A stretch of 64,000 nt of DNA from Leptodontidium sp. MPI-SDFR-AT-0119 (taxonomy: Eukaryota > Ascomycota > Leotiomycetes > Helotiales > Leptodontidiaceae), in the NCBI GenBank assembly GCA_020726505.1, contig JAHLEZ010000010.1, forward strand, positions 2,604,001-2,668,000, read 5' to 3'. The notes beneath the pieces were generated by a model that did no database searches, was not told the DNA's origin, and was given only the letters and a program-made list of their open reading frames with translations. Positions 22,435 to 33,400 of the stretch are shown here, one piece after another. Every line of letters starts with the position of its first letter. Within the stretch, counting starts at the first letter, position 1. The position numbers and the translations under genes are program-made.

Positions 22435-23703
22435 AGCGAGCCCCTCAAAATCAACACCTTTATTTAACTACACATAACTCAATCAATTATTAATAGAACT
22501 AACTTAAAATTGAAGCTGTAAATTAACGAATAGTTACTAATCCTCGAACCTGAATAACATCTTTTAATTTATAAGTTAATCTTTCAGTATATCGCTGCTA
22601 ATCATGTGGATCGACTTGATCCAGAGCTTCTGAATCTCCTTCTTTAACTCGTTAATAGTAGTTAGTTCAAAAGCAATTTTTTTTTAGCTCTTTTTTCATC
22701 CACCGCTAGACCTTCTTAATTAGATTTAAATCAGGTGAAGAAGGAGGCTAATTAAACCCTCGGACACCATGTTCAAGTTGAGGTAGTCTAGCGTTTCCCA
22801 AATGGATCTTAGCTCCGTCTTTCATGAAGATATATTCAGGGCCAAGTTAATCGAACTTCGGAAAGATAACTGGCTCGGGAACTTGATTTAAATAGGCCTT
22901 TAATGTAATACCTTTCGAGCCTTCTTCCTTTTCAAGAAACATAAGGGGAGACTTCCAATCCCAGCTTAATGCTCCCTAAATCATTATCGATACTTTCCCT
23001 GATTGATATACTAACTTAATATAATCGGGATAGCTCTTTTTATCGATTCTTCGAGTAACTCAGATTTGACTAGTTTTTCCAAGCTCGAAATGCATTCGTT
23101 ACTTCATATAACCTTTCTCCAATCCCCTCCCCCCTCTCGAGAAGCTGCCCAATCAGATATCCCCCACCAGCGATGCGAAAAAGCGAAATCGAGACGTTTC
23201 TTTGCTTGTTTCCGTGAAATAAAAGGCCTCGGACAAGTAATACATCGTCGATAGCCTGCGCGGCGAAGCTCTCGTCGAATAGTACGTGCTAAAGCTTCGA
23301 TATTCAGGTGAGCTCTCACGTGCTTAACGATAATCAACGTGTAAACCAATTCTTTGTAATATATCGAATAATTTGACGAATCTAACGCTTATAGATCATT
23401 CTTCGTCTAGTTGACTTTCCTTTCCGCTGGGTTCGAGAGGTTTCGGCATAAATCCAACGTCGAATTGTGGTCCGGGAAATACCAGTTATTCGCGTAATCT
23501 CGTGAGCCGAGTTTCCAGCTCTCCACAAAGATCGAACTATAGAGCGTGCAGGCGTACTCCATTCGCTTTGAGGTGTTTTCCGCCACGAAGGCGAGTGAAA
23601 TTGAGTCTCCATTTCAAGTTTGAAGAGATTCTATAAGAGAATCGTAGAGATATAGATATTTGAATCGAAAGTACTAAAATCAGGATGCGGGGCTGACCTC
23701 GCT
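22435..23703. mobile_element. Tc1/mariner-like element, 1.27 kb
   Basis: The termini read TA-AGCGAGCCCC at the left and GGGGCTGACCTCGCT-TA at the right, giving a TA target duplication (22433-22434, 23704-23705) and short imperfect inverted repeats. Length and single minus-strand transposase gene suit the Tc1 group. The left two thirds are strongly AT-shifted, the right third (transposase N-terminus) almost unmutated. Confidence 0.75.
22540..23612 (-). pseudogene. Tc1/mariner-like DDE transposase, inactivated
   Basis: Starts METQFHSPSWRKTP at 23612 with a helix-turn-helix (AHEITRITGISRTTIRRWIY). The second part 23349-23104 (LARTIRRELRRAGYR, FISRKQAKKRLDFA) is the second HTH/linker of Tc1-type transposases. 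Further on, in AT-shifted sequence, FMKDGAKIHLGNARL and PPSSPDLNLIKKV-RWMKKE give the usual second and third DDE regions. Stops at 23382 and 23104 and several downstream show it is dead. RIP intensity rises sharply from N- to C-terminus. Confidence 0.78.
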
Positions 23704-24298
23704 TAAGTACTACTTGGCACGTGACCTTGGCGGGGTTTTCGGCATGTGCACCTCTTTCTGAGCAATCAACCTCTTGGTCAAAAGGTCAAGCCAAGCTCAA
23801 GAATTATCTTGAGATGCCGTCACTCATGTCTGTTGGCCTTCCACAATCACTTGACGTTCACATTGGGCATGCTGTGCGAGGGTGGCGCACCGTTTGATCA
23901 TGCCACTTTCCAATGGGGGTTTTCATTGGCCCATTCTCATGGTGAGGCTGATCAGACCATCGAAGATGCTTTCGTCCGAGTCCGTCGGTCTGGACAAGCG
24001 TCCGTGAAGCCGACAATCATTCTCCTCTCTGAGTGAAATGCATATAGTGTCTTACTTTCGGTCCAATTAATGTTTTTTGTCGTTTCTGTCGTCCTCGAGT
24101 TGATCGAAATTAGTGCTTTAGAAAGCTTTGCTTGGTTGCTTGAAAGAGAGGATTGCTCAATTGAACGATCACGTGAGAGACATATGCCTCGCTGCGGATA
24201 TCAAGATCAGAACTTGAACCAAGGTGAAATCGTCACGTGGGATCCCACTTCACATTTGTACTCACTGATACAAAAGATAGTTTCTTAAGCCAGTAAGC
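23704..24298. promoter_or_regulatory. Upstream region of the ABC transporter gene
   Basis: About 590 bp between the Tc1-like element and the transporter ATG, presumably with the promoter. Open frames here show no family features. No specific regulatory motif recognised. Confidence 0.4.
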
Positions 24299-27200
24299 AT
24301 GGAGAATGACGAAGTTGGCATCGAAGACACGAGCAAGGACAATAATCCCAGCCAAGAGCCAACGTCTGCTCCTGTGGAGGAGTATTTGCGTCTCACAGGT
24401 GGTAGTTGTCACCTAGGCACTGGCAAGGAAGGGGCCGAGAACAATGTCGCAGTGTTCAAGGGCATCAAAGTATGGGGCATTGAGGCTGGTCTGACATACC
24501 AAGACTCAATTGCAAGCCACCTTGCTTGGCCTGCGAGGCTCGTCCATTCACTGTTGTCGCATAAGAAGGATTCCAAGAAGGTCATCCTTCATGGGATTGA
24601 TGGTGTGGTTCGTGAGGGCGAGATGCTCATCATGTGCGTTTTGTATTCTAACATGGGAGCGTGACACACTTACTTATTAAACTTTTAGGCTCGGAAAGCC
24701 GGGAAGTGGTTGCACCACACTTCTGAAAACTCTTGCGGGCATGACAGAGAGTTTCCATGGATGGAGTGGGATCATCAAGTATTTTGGAATCTCTGTCAAC
24801 GATATCAAGAAAAGATTTAGAGGGGATGTTGTCTACAATGCTGAAGGTTTGTTCTCCTCTTTGTGACTTTCTCAAAACTCAAACAACTGACTTATAACTT
24901 AGGCGACGTACACTTTCCTTATCTCACTGTCTTGAATACATTGGGATTCGCTGTTGAGACAAAGACTCCTGGATCAGGAATGAAGCAAGATCAACGGCAT
25001 GGCAAAGTGAGGGATCTAAGGGATTCTCTTCTGAAGGTGTTTGGAATGGAAGAGACACGAAGTACCCTCGTCGGGAACGAATTTGTTGCAGGTGTTAGTG
25101 GCGGGGAGAGAAAAAGAGTCTCTCTTGCAGAAGTCGTAAGTATCCTCAAACCTGCACCAGGGGGTGCAGCAATTCGTTGCGCAACCGCTCTTTCCGAATG
25201 TGCCACACTTTAAGGAACATTAAAGCACAAACCAAGGTACTCGGCCTCTGAATGTTCCTTGGATTGTAGTATATTCTGGTTGGAAGTCAGGCTGCCTGGC
25301 TCTGAATAATTAGTCCTCAAATCGTGGCACATTCAGAAAGGGCGCTACGCCACAGATTACTGCATCCCCTAGCACTAAGAAGAACTTTTACACGAGTCTA
25401 TTCTAATATATGAAGCAGCTGTCCACGAACGCCAAAGTCAGTCTCTGGGACAACAGCACCCAGGGTCTAGATGCCTCTACTTCCATTCGATTCGGAAAAT
25501 CCCTCCAAGTCTACACCAAATCTGGCAAGAACATAGCAATCGCTGCCCTCTACCAAGCTAGCGATGATCTACTCCGCCTTTTCGACAAAGTCACTCTCCT
25601 TTCGGAAGGCCAGCAGATCTTCTTCGGTACCATCACAGATGCGCAGGACCATCTCATGTCGCTCGGGTTTATTTGGCCGGAGCGCCAGAGTATGAGCGAA
25701 TTCTTCATCGCGGTCACGGATCGTGATTTGCGGGTTACGAAAGAGGGATGGGAAGATCGCGTTCCGAGATCTGTGGGTGATTTCGTGAAGTGTTGGAAAG
25801 ATAGCATTTACTATCAGAGGCTCCAAGAGGACCTTAGAAACCATCTTGAACAAACGGACAGAGACGGCACACCAGTTCACCATCTGGCTTCTCATGGTCA
25901 AGGCTCCTCGTATATTTTGAGTTGGCCAGCGCAGTTGTAAGTCGCTCATTTCCTTGAGCTCCAGACAATCACTCCGCATTCAGCAGATCACGCAGAGCTA
26001 TGTGTTCTGAATTTTTTTACTAAGTACCAAGCTGATCACATTTGGGTAGGGCAATAACGTTACATCGAGCTGCCGATCGCTTGCTTGGAGACAGAGTCTT
26101 CTTGGCTGGCAGCATTGTGATGCCAGTATTTGTGTCCTTGATCTTCGGTAGGGAACACCACACCTCTCACTATTCCAGCTTCAATGACGAGTAATAATTT
26201 TTCGTAGGTAGTGCTTTCTACAATACACCAGATAACACTCAAGGATTCTTCAGCAGACAAGGTGTCATCTTCTTCGGTGTAAGCATTTTCTCCGTCCTAC
26301 TCAGATTGGATTCTGACTTCTGCAAGATTCTCTTCAACACGATTCAAACAATAGGTGAAGTCGCCACACAATACGCTCAGCGACCAGTTGTTGTAAGTCT
26401 GCTTAAAGCTCCCACGACCACACCGACTGAATCTTGGTAGCAAAAGCAATCTGGCTTCGCAATGTATCACCCTGGAATCGATGCGCTTTCTTCGCTGATT
26501 TCCACCTGGCCCCTCAAACTAATCAGTGTTTCCTTATTCGGCACTGATCTATACTTCTTGTCGAATCTCAAGCGGGAACCCGGGGCTTTCTTCACCTTCC
26601 TCCTGTTTACATACACGACTGTGTTGCTCATGGGGTCGATGTTCCGGCTTATTGCAGCGGTCAACAAGAATGAGTCAACGGCGATTAGTATTGCTGGTGT
26701 GTTGATTCTTCCTATGGTACTCTATACTGGATGTGAGTATCTTGCCCTGATCGTGGCAATGTGTACATTGTTAACAAGACTAAAGATATCATTCCACCCA
26801 CCTCAATGCATCCGTGGTTCAAATGGATCTCGTACATCAATCCGTTGTCATATTCATTTGAGTCTCTCGTAGTAAGTCAACCCCCTCCAGAAACCGGGTT
26901 AAGAGCATGTGCTAATGCGCTCCAGGCCAATGAATTGTAACCAGCCCTCATCATATTCTGCCCTAGATCCCTTGGGCTAACCATTTTGACAGTCATAACC
27001 GATATGTCCCTTGCGCCAGGCTGATACCTAGCGGACCTCTCTACCCATCAATCTCACTCAAGAACCAAGTTTGCCCAGTGACCGGATCAACCCCGGGAAC
27101 GAACCTGGTGTCTGGCGATCGATACATCGAGGCATCTTTCAACTACCATTATTCCCATCTGTGGAGAAATTATGGGATTCTCATCGCCTATCTAATGTTC

Positions 27201-29795
27201 TTCTTTTCCCTCTACGGACTCGCCGTTGAGTTTGTTCCTCAGGTTGCCAAAGGTAAAGGAGATATCCTGATCTTTCTACGCCGCAACAAAAAAAGGGATG
27301 AGAATGTGGGAGTAACGAGGAGCCAGCAACATGATGAACACGCATCCAGAGCACCGGAGTCAGCTCCTCCAAACGAAAAAGAACCCGGAGGCTTTGGCAA
27401 GCTAACTCGCAGTCAAGATACTTTTACATGGGACAATATTGAATACGAAATTCCTGTCAAAGGTGGGACGAAAACATTGCTGACTGGGATTCATGGATAT
27501 GTGAAGCCCGGATCTATGACAGCCCTCCTCGGAGAATCTGGTGCCGGTAAAACCACCCTATTGAATGTCCTTGCTCAGCGTACTCATACTGGCGTTGTCC
27601 GAGGCGACATCTTGATCAATGGCCTGGAATTGGGCGACAACTTTCCGAGAAGAACTGGCTATGTTGAAAGCCAAGATGTTCACTTGAGTCAGTTTACTGT
27701 TCGTGAAACACTCAGGTTCTCCGCACAGTTGCGGCAGCCTCAACATGTGAGCAACAAAGAGAAGAATGAATACGTGGAAGAGATTATTGATGCCCTTGAA
27801 ATGAGCGAATATGCGGAGGCGGTGGTTGGGGTTCCTGGCTCGGGGTTGAGTCTTGAACAGCGGAAGAGGATGACTGTAAGTAAATCCCTCACACAAGGCT
27901 GGAGAGGGAGATATCTAATTTTGCTGTAGGTTGGCGTAGAACTTGTGGCAAAACCTTCACTCCTGTTTCTTGACGAACCCACGAGTGGTCTTGGTTCACG
28001 TGACTTCCCCCCCCCCCCCCCTTTTTTTTTCCCCGGCTATGTCTAACGAGTACAGAGTCCTCTTGGTCAATCATAGGCTGTCTTCGCAAACTAGCAGACT
28101 CAGGTCAAGCTATTCTTTGTACGATACACCAACCTAGCTCTTCCCTTTTCGAACAATTCGATCGGATTCTTCTGCTGGAGAAGGGTGGTCTTTGTGTCTA
28201 CTTTGGGGATATTGGAGAAAATAGCAGCGCTTTGATCAGATATTTCGAATCAAATGGCGCTGGAAAATGTCCGAAAAAGACAAACCCTGCTGAGTGTTAG
28301 TTGCTGATTCTTATGCCAAGATGTACAACTGACATCTTCAAATAGATATTCTGCAAGTCACGGAAACGCGGTGATTTTCCCATTCTTGGCATAGAAAATT
28401 CATCTGAAGTCTTGCTAACTCAATATGAATTACTAGAAACGGTGAAACGAATTGGGCAGATACCTGGCGAAAGTCCGCTGAAGCTGGCTCCGTCGCGGAA
28501 GAAGTTAATGCACTCTGTCATCGATCAAGCGCTAGCAGGGCAAAGTACGCTTTGAAGCAGCACAACCAAACCAGCAGCTTCGAGTCAACCTCATATCTGC
28601 ACCAATACCAACTTGTGCAAAGTCGTAGCTTACTCTGGTATTGGCGTTCGCCTGTCTACATCAGGGGCAAGGTCATTCTCAATGTTTTTGCTGGTCTCTT
28701 CCTCGGATTTACCTTCTTCAAGGAGCATAATTCCGCTCAAGGACTTCAAAACAAGATGTTTGCCTCTTTTGCGGCTTTGATTCTTTCAGCTCGTACGTAA
28801 TCTCCACTCCAATTCAAGCTTTTGTCTTAATTTAAACCAATACTGATAAATTTTCCCGCAACAGCCTTGATGAATGGCCTTCAACCTCACTTCTTCGAAA
28901 TGCGTGCTCTTTACGAATCTCGCGAAGAACCCTCGAAAATGTTCCATTGGTCCATCTTCATACTCACAATTGTCACCACTGAGATTCTAACCAATATTCT
29001 GGCCGGCACACTCTTCTTCCTCCCCTGGTATTTTGCTGTGGGCTTCATGCGCGGCATGGCCAACCGTGCTGCTCGTGGAGCCTACCAATGGATCATGTTT
29101 GTAAGTTATCTCACCCCCGTACCTTCTCCCCTAATTAACAACATCTAGGTAATGTTCGAAACATGGGTCTCTACCTTCGGCCAACTCCTCGCCGCCCTCG
29201 CACCCAACGTCCAAACCGCAGCTCTCCTCATCCCAATGACATTCGTTTTCGTCGCTCTCTTCTGCGGTGTCCTGCAACCACTCTCCCAGCTTCCAAAATT
29301 CTGGCATTTCGTGCATTACGCAAGTCCATTCACGTGGATTGTTGAGTAAGTGTCTCTCTCCCATTCCCCCATTCTTACCTAATGATGAAAAACAGGGGTT
29401 TCTTCTCCAACGTCCTCCACAACACCACCGTCCACTGCACCTCCCTCGAAATCAACATCTTCCAACCCCCGGCCAATCTCACATGCTCACAATTCGCCGG
29501 TCCCTTCGTAACCCTCGGAATCGGTGCGCTATACAATCCTAACGCTACTTCGAATTGCGAATACTGTAGATTCTCGACGGGTGATGAATATTTGAGGCTG
29601 TTGAGCTTTGACTGGGGCCATCGGTGGAGAAATTTCGGGTTTCTGTTCGTTTATGCTGGCTTCAATATTAGTCTACTTTGTTTTGTTACGTGGTTGCCGA
29701 GAGTGTTGAGGCGGAGGAGTCAGATAATGGGGAGGAAGGTGGGTGGTGCGACAGGGCAGGTGATGGGGAAAGGAGAGAAGATTGCTACTAAATGA
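24299..29795 (+). CDS. PDR/ABCG full-size ABC transporter, 18 exons, apparently intact
   Basis: ATP-driven plasma-membrane exporter of the pleiotropic drug resistance type, order NBD1-TMD1-NBD2-TMD2. Exons: 24299-24633, 24689-24846, 24903-25135, 25419-25936, 26050-26147, 26208-26278, 26327-26392, 26441-26732, 26786-26871, 26926-26936, 26993-27875, 27930-27999, 28056-28295, 28346-28370, 28437-28792, 28865-29100, 29149-29345, 29396-29795; 4275 nt, 1424 residues, all phases fit. NBD1 has the family's degenerate Walker [14 protein letters not shown], signature [13 protein letters not shown] and degenerate Walker [15 protein letters not shown]2 has [22 protein letters not shown] and [10 protein letters not shown]. 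In NBD2 the residue after TSGL is Gly instead of the usual Asp. Exons of 11 and 25 nt and a MITE in intron 3 are notable. Substrate unknown; the monooxygenase upstream is a possible partner. Confidence 0.92.
25157..25372. mobile_element. MITE inside intron 3 of the ABC transporter
   Basis: About 40-bp inverted repeats: CCAGGGGGTGCAGCAATTCG at the left and the complement of CTAGGGGATGCAGTAATCTG at the right, continuing to the exact CTTTC[C/T]GAATGTGCCAC arms. The internal part is about 125 bp without coding capacity. No target duplication could be fixed. It fills most of the 283-bp intron (25136-25418), which is otherwise far longer than its neighbours of 48-113 bp. Confidence 0.75.
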
Positions 29796-29913
29796 TCGAA
29801 TTCATATGGTACTTTAAGAGAACTTTGGCGAAGGCCAGTAAATATATTAATTTCTAAACCTTCTAACTCTGCCTCCTCTCTACCGCGGGGTCGAATAATT
29901 AGCACTCGGATGT
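29796..29913. other. 3' flank of the ABC transporter up to the copia element
   Basis: Only 118 bp; the last five bases (gatgt) are the target duplication of the retrotransposon. Confidence 0.7.
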
Positions 29914-30098
29914 TGTCGTACAGGCACGGGCTGATGCTCGGTTAGCTGCGCGCTACGCTGGATATGGTTTCTGCCACGTTATACCGCTTTCAGGAGAACA
30001 ACGTGTTCCCCTGATTTCCTTATATATTCTAGAGAACAATCAACTATTTCAATTCTTCTTACGTTGATCGCAAGGCTCTACTCCACTTCTGTACCACA
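29914..30098 (+). repeat. 5' LTR of the copia element
   Basis: 185 bp, TGTCGTACAG ... CTGTACCACA, near-inverted ends of 10 bp. Less mutated than the 3' LTR. Confidence 0.92.
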
Positions 30099-30109
30099 GT
30101 TATGAGCCC
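30099..30109 (+). promoter_or_regulatory. Primer-binding site for a half initiator-Met tRNA
   Basis: GTTATGAGCCC immediately follows the 5' LTR and is complementary to GGGCUCAUAAC, the anticodon-arm sequence of eukaryotic initiator Met tRNA. Copia elements are known to be primed by the 5' half of this tRNA after cleavage in the anticodon loop region, so this is an internal, not 3'-terminal, tRNA primer. Confidence 0.8.
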
Positions 30110-30499
30110 CGTGACGAAGTTATTAAGTTAGTATTCTTCCTTCTGTGCTCTGCAGATTTAGGTAGAGCTGTCAACGTAGGATTATTCACACCGCCATTTT
30201 CCCTTCAACCTCTCTAGAAAAGGGTAAATCGAGCACCTGTACTCAATATTCTCTTCTCCTCTTCAACAAATCCATCGAACCCTCGAGAGAGCAACCCTCT
30301 CTTCGCCATAGCAGACTCAACTTCAGTCTCCTCTTCTAATAATCGAACGCCGCTTAACTACGACAGGTAAACCTAGACCCTATAGTATCAAGCCTTTAAA
30401 TCCTTCTGTATCTTTCACAAGGTATAGACTTCAGTTGATTTAAAGCTACCGGTCACTCCAAATATCCTCGAAAACGAGCCTCAAGCACAAACGATTGAC

Positions 30500-33400
30500 T
30501 AAGTGAAGGCATAATAGGACAAGGAGGCTCTTGATTTCAACTTCAGGGAGTAAGTAAAGTGGGATAAAGACTAACGAGCACCTGAACTCAAGGGACTTAA
30601 ACTAAGTATAACACCTCTTATACCGTCTAACGTTACTATAGTTACTCCAATATATACTGCCTTAATAAGGGAGTATATTATGAAACACGCACAATAGTCG
30701 GAAAAGGCCCGGGCCTATAAAGTAGCATATAAGTGGATTCAAGAGACAGTTGATCCTTCGATCTACTAGAGTGCTATTCGAGAGTGTGAGATTGAGGAGG
30801 AACAAAGAGCGAAAGAGTAACTTGACAAGATGACGGACGAACTAAACGACCCACGATCTTAGACTCTATAGATGCTCCTTAAGGTGTTAAAGAGAGACTA
30901 CGCCCCGTCGGAAACAAGTAATATCACTAAAGCTTAAGCCAAATATAGAGAGAAGCTCGAAATCGTCAAAACAGGACGAGTCAATCCCAAGGTGTAGATT
31001 TAAGAGTAGCAATCAGCCTACTAAGATGCTCTATTATACGACATTCCGGACGTTAAGGGCCCCTTGGCGATTATCAACTTTATCAAGGCAGTATAAAAGA
31101 AGCTCACACTTAAATAGGCTCGCGAACGACTGTCTAAGGTCCTCAGAAATAATGCTCTTAGAATTACTTACAAGTACTCGTTACTTTAATACGTTAACTA
31201 GCTATCGGCGCTTAACGAAGAGTCTCTTATAGTTACTAGAAGAAACAAGACAGTTAGATTATACGTTACACTTAGAGGGAGATCGGATACTCCAGGAGCA
31301 CTATTAACACTAAGGACTCCTTCGCCAAATACCTCGATTAACACTTGCCCTTATAAGGTGAGCTCTTACCGACACAAAGCGATCGAGTGTTACAGACTTC
31401 GATATTACTACGACGGCTCAACCGGGGACAAACTACGCAACCTACCGTCTACGGAGGAAATTAAAGAAACTCGAATCAAGCTTAAAAAGGAGTTTCCTGA
31501 CCTTAAACGAGTAATCGGCAAGAAAGGGTAAAGACAAGTAATAGTAAAGGAAATTACTAAGGGAATAACCTCCGAAAACTCCTCGTCTTTTCCGACAACC
31601 TCAGCAAAAGCCTTAGAGCTACTAAGGTATCCCGGCAATGTTAATACATATATAATTAGTCCGGAGTTACTCGATGAGGCTCTCGCCACCTCAGGAATCT
31701 ACGCCACTATTAATATAAATTAATACCCACTCTCAGAGAGCACCTTACTTAATAACGGCGCTGCCACTCATTTGGTTAATTCGGTTACTCTACTAAAGCC
31801 CGGAACCTTTGTTAGATTAACGAACGACGACAGTATTAAAGCCGGAACGTCGAGCCTTATAATTAAGGGCCGAGGTACTCGTCTTTTTAAGGGTGCTCTC
31901 TATAGCCCTGACGGACTAAACACTAAGGACTTAAGGCTTTTCAACGTCGCTGTCGTTAAAGGATTTAATATCAATATTATTTCAGAAGCTCGTTTATTAT
32001 AGGCTAGAGTTTAGTATAATAGGTTAAACTACACGTTGCGCGTGGGATTAGCTAAGAAGAGTATCGTGTTAAAGCAATTGGAGCGACAGTTTAACTTAGC
32101 TTTCTTTGAATATAAGCCTTTTAATTACTCTTCAACTCCCGTAATAGCTCCTAACTCTCTGATTCGCCTAACTTATACCTTTTTGATGTTCCCCACGCTT
32201 TAAAGGAGTATCTAGTAAGGTTTTCAATTAAGTCGACGATATTTGAAACCGCGGCTAGACGACGCTAGGTTATAGCACTTACAGGCAGGGCACCTAGGGA
32301 AGGAAGCGTTAGAGAATTTAGTTAAAAATGCGCGTAATGTCGAGATCTTGGGCACTACTTAAATTAAGTGTGAAGAGTGCTCTCTAACTATCGCGCAGTA
32401 AGTCGTTAGTCGAAGACCTTCGGAGAGAACAGCTACCTAGCCTTTTTATCGTATTTCTTGGGACTTATTCGACTTCCCTGTCGGATTTGATAAGAACAGC
32501 TAGCTCTTGTTAGTTAAAGACTAATACAATAGGAAATTCTATAGTTAACTCTTGAAAAATAAAGGGTTAATCGCCGTCTTAGGAGCTCTTAAACCGTTTA
32601 AGGCGTGGACAAGACGTTAATTCGGACTCTCGATTTACAAAATACGTCAAGATAACGACACCTCAGTTATAAGAATTAATAAATCAACTAAGTACGAAAA
32701 GTAGTGTACAGAGAATAGTATTAATATTAAGGGTACCCCTTCACATACGCACTAACCTAATAGGGGAGCTGAGCGCGCAGGCAAGGAAATTATCGAAAAG
32801 TCTATTAAGATGCGCCTTTTAGCAAACCTACTAGAGGAGCTTTGGACGGAAGTAGCTATAGTAGCAATTACTCTTTATAATATAAGTCCGGCTACTCGAA
32901 AAGGCTTTAAAAGTCTAAATGAGATCTTCTACACCTAGTTTAAGTAATATTTTCGGTATTACGACCTTAAGCTTATTCAGAAGCTTAACACCGATATACG
33001 ACTTGACTAGAGCAACATATAGGCGTACGGCTATAGAGCCTACCTTATAATCAAGGACCGAGAGGCTCTTCAATAAAAGAGAGTATTTAAAGTCAACCTA
33101 AGAGCGCACCTTGGATACCTAGTAGAATACGTCTCGTCTAATATATATAAGGTCTGGGTACCTTAATTACAGCGTGTAATAGTGACTCGGAACGTTGCTT
33201 TTAACGAATCCCTCTTTTATTTAGGCTCTCTAAACGTAGAGAAAGCGGTCGGCCAGCCGCGCTTAATATTAAGAGATCTTGCTGAAATACTAAAAGAAGA
33301 GGAGGGACCCTAGGACACTAGAACCGATATAATCAATCGACTAAGTGCACTTAATATACTAGAATTAACAATAAGTATCACCTTAGAAAAGGAATAACTA

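Noticed and set aside
31772..32002. Small stand-alone gene of 76 codons
   Set aside because: It is the protease/gag-pre-integrase stretch of the copia element that happens to be free of stops.
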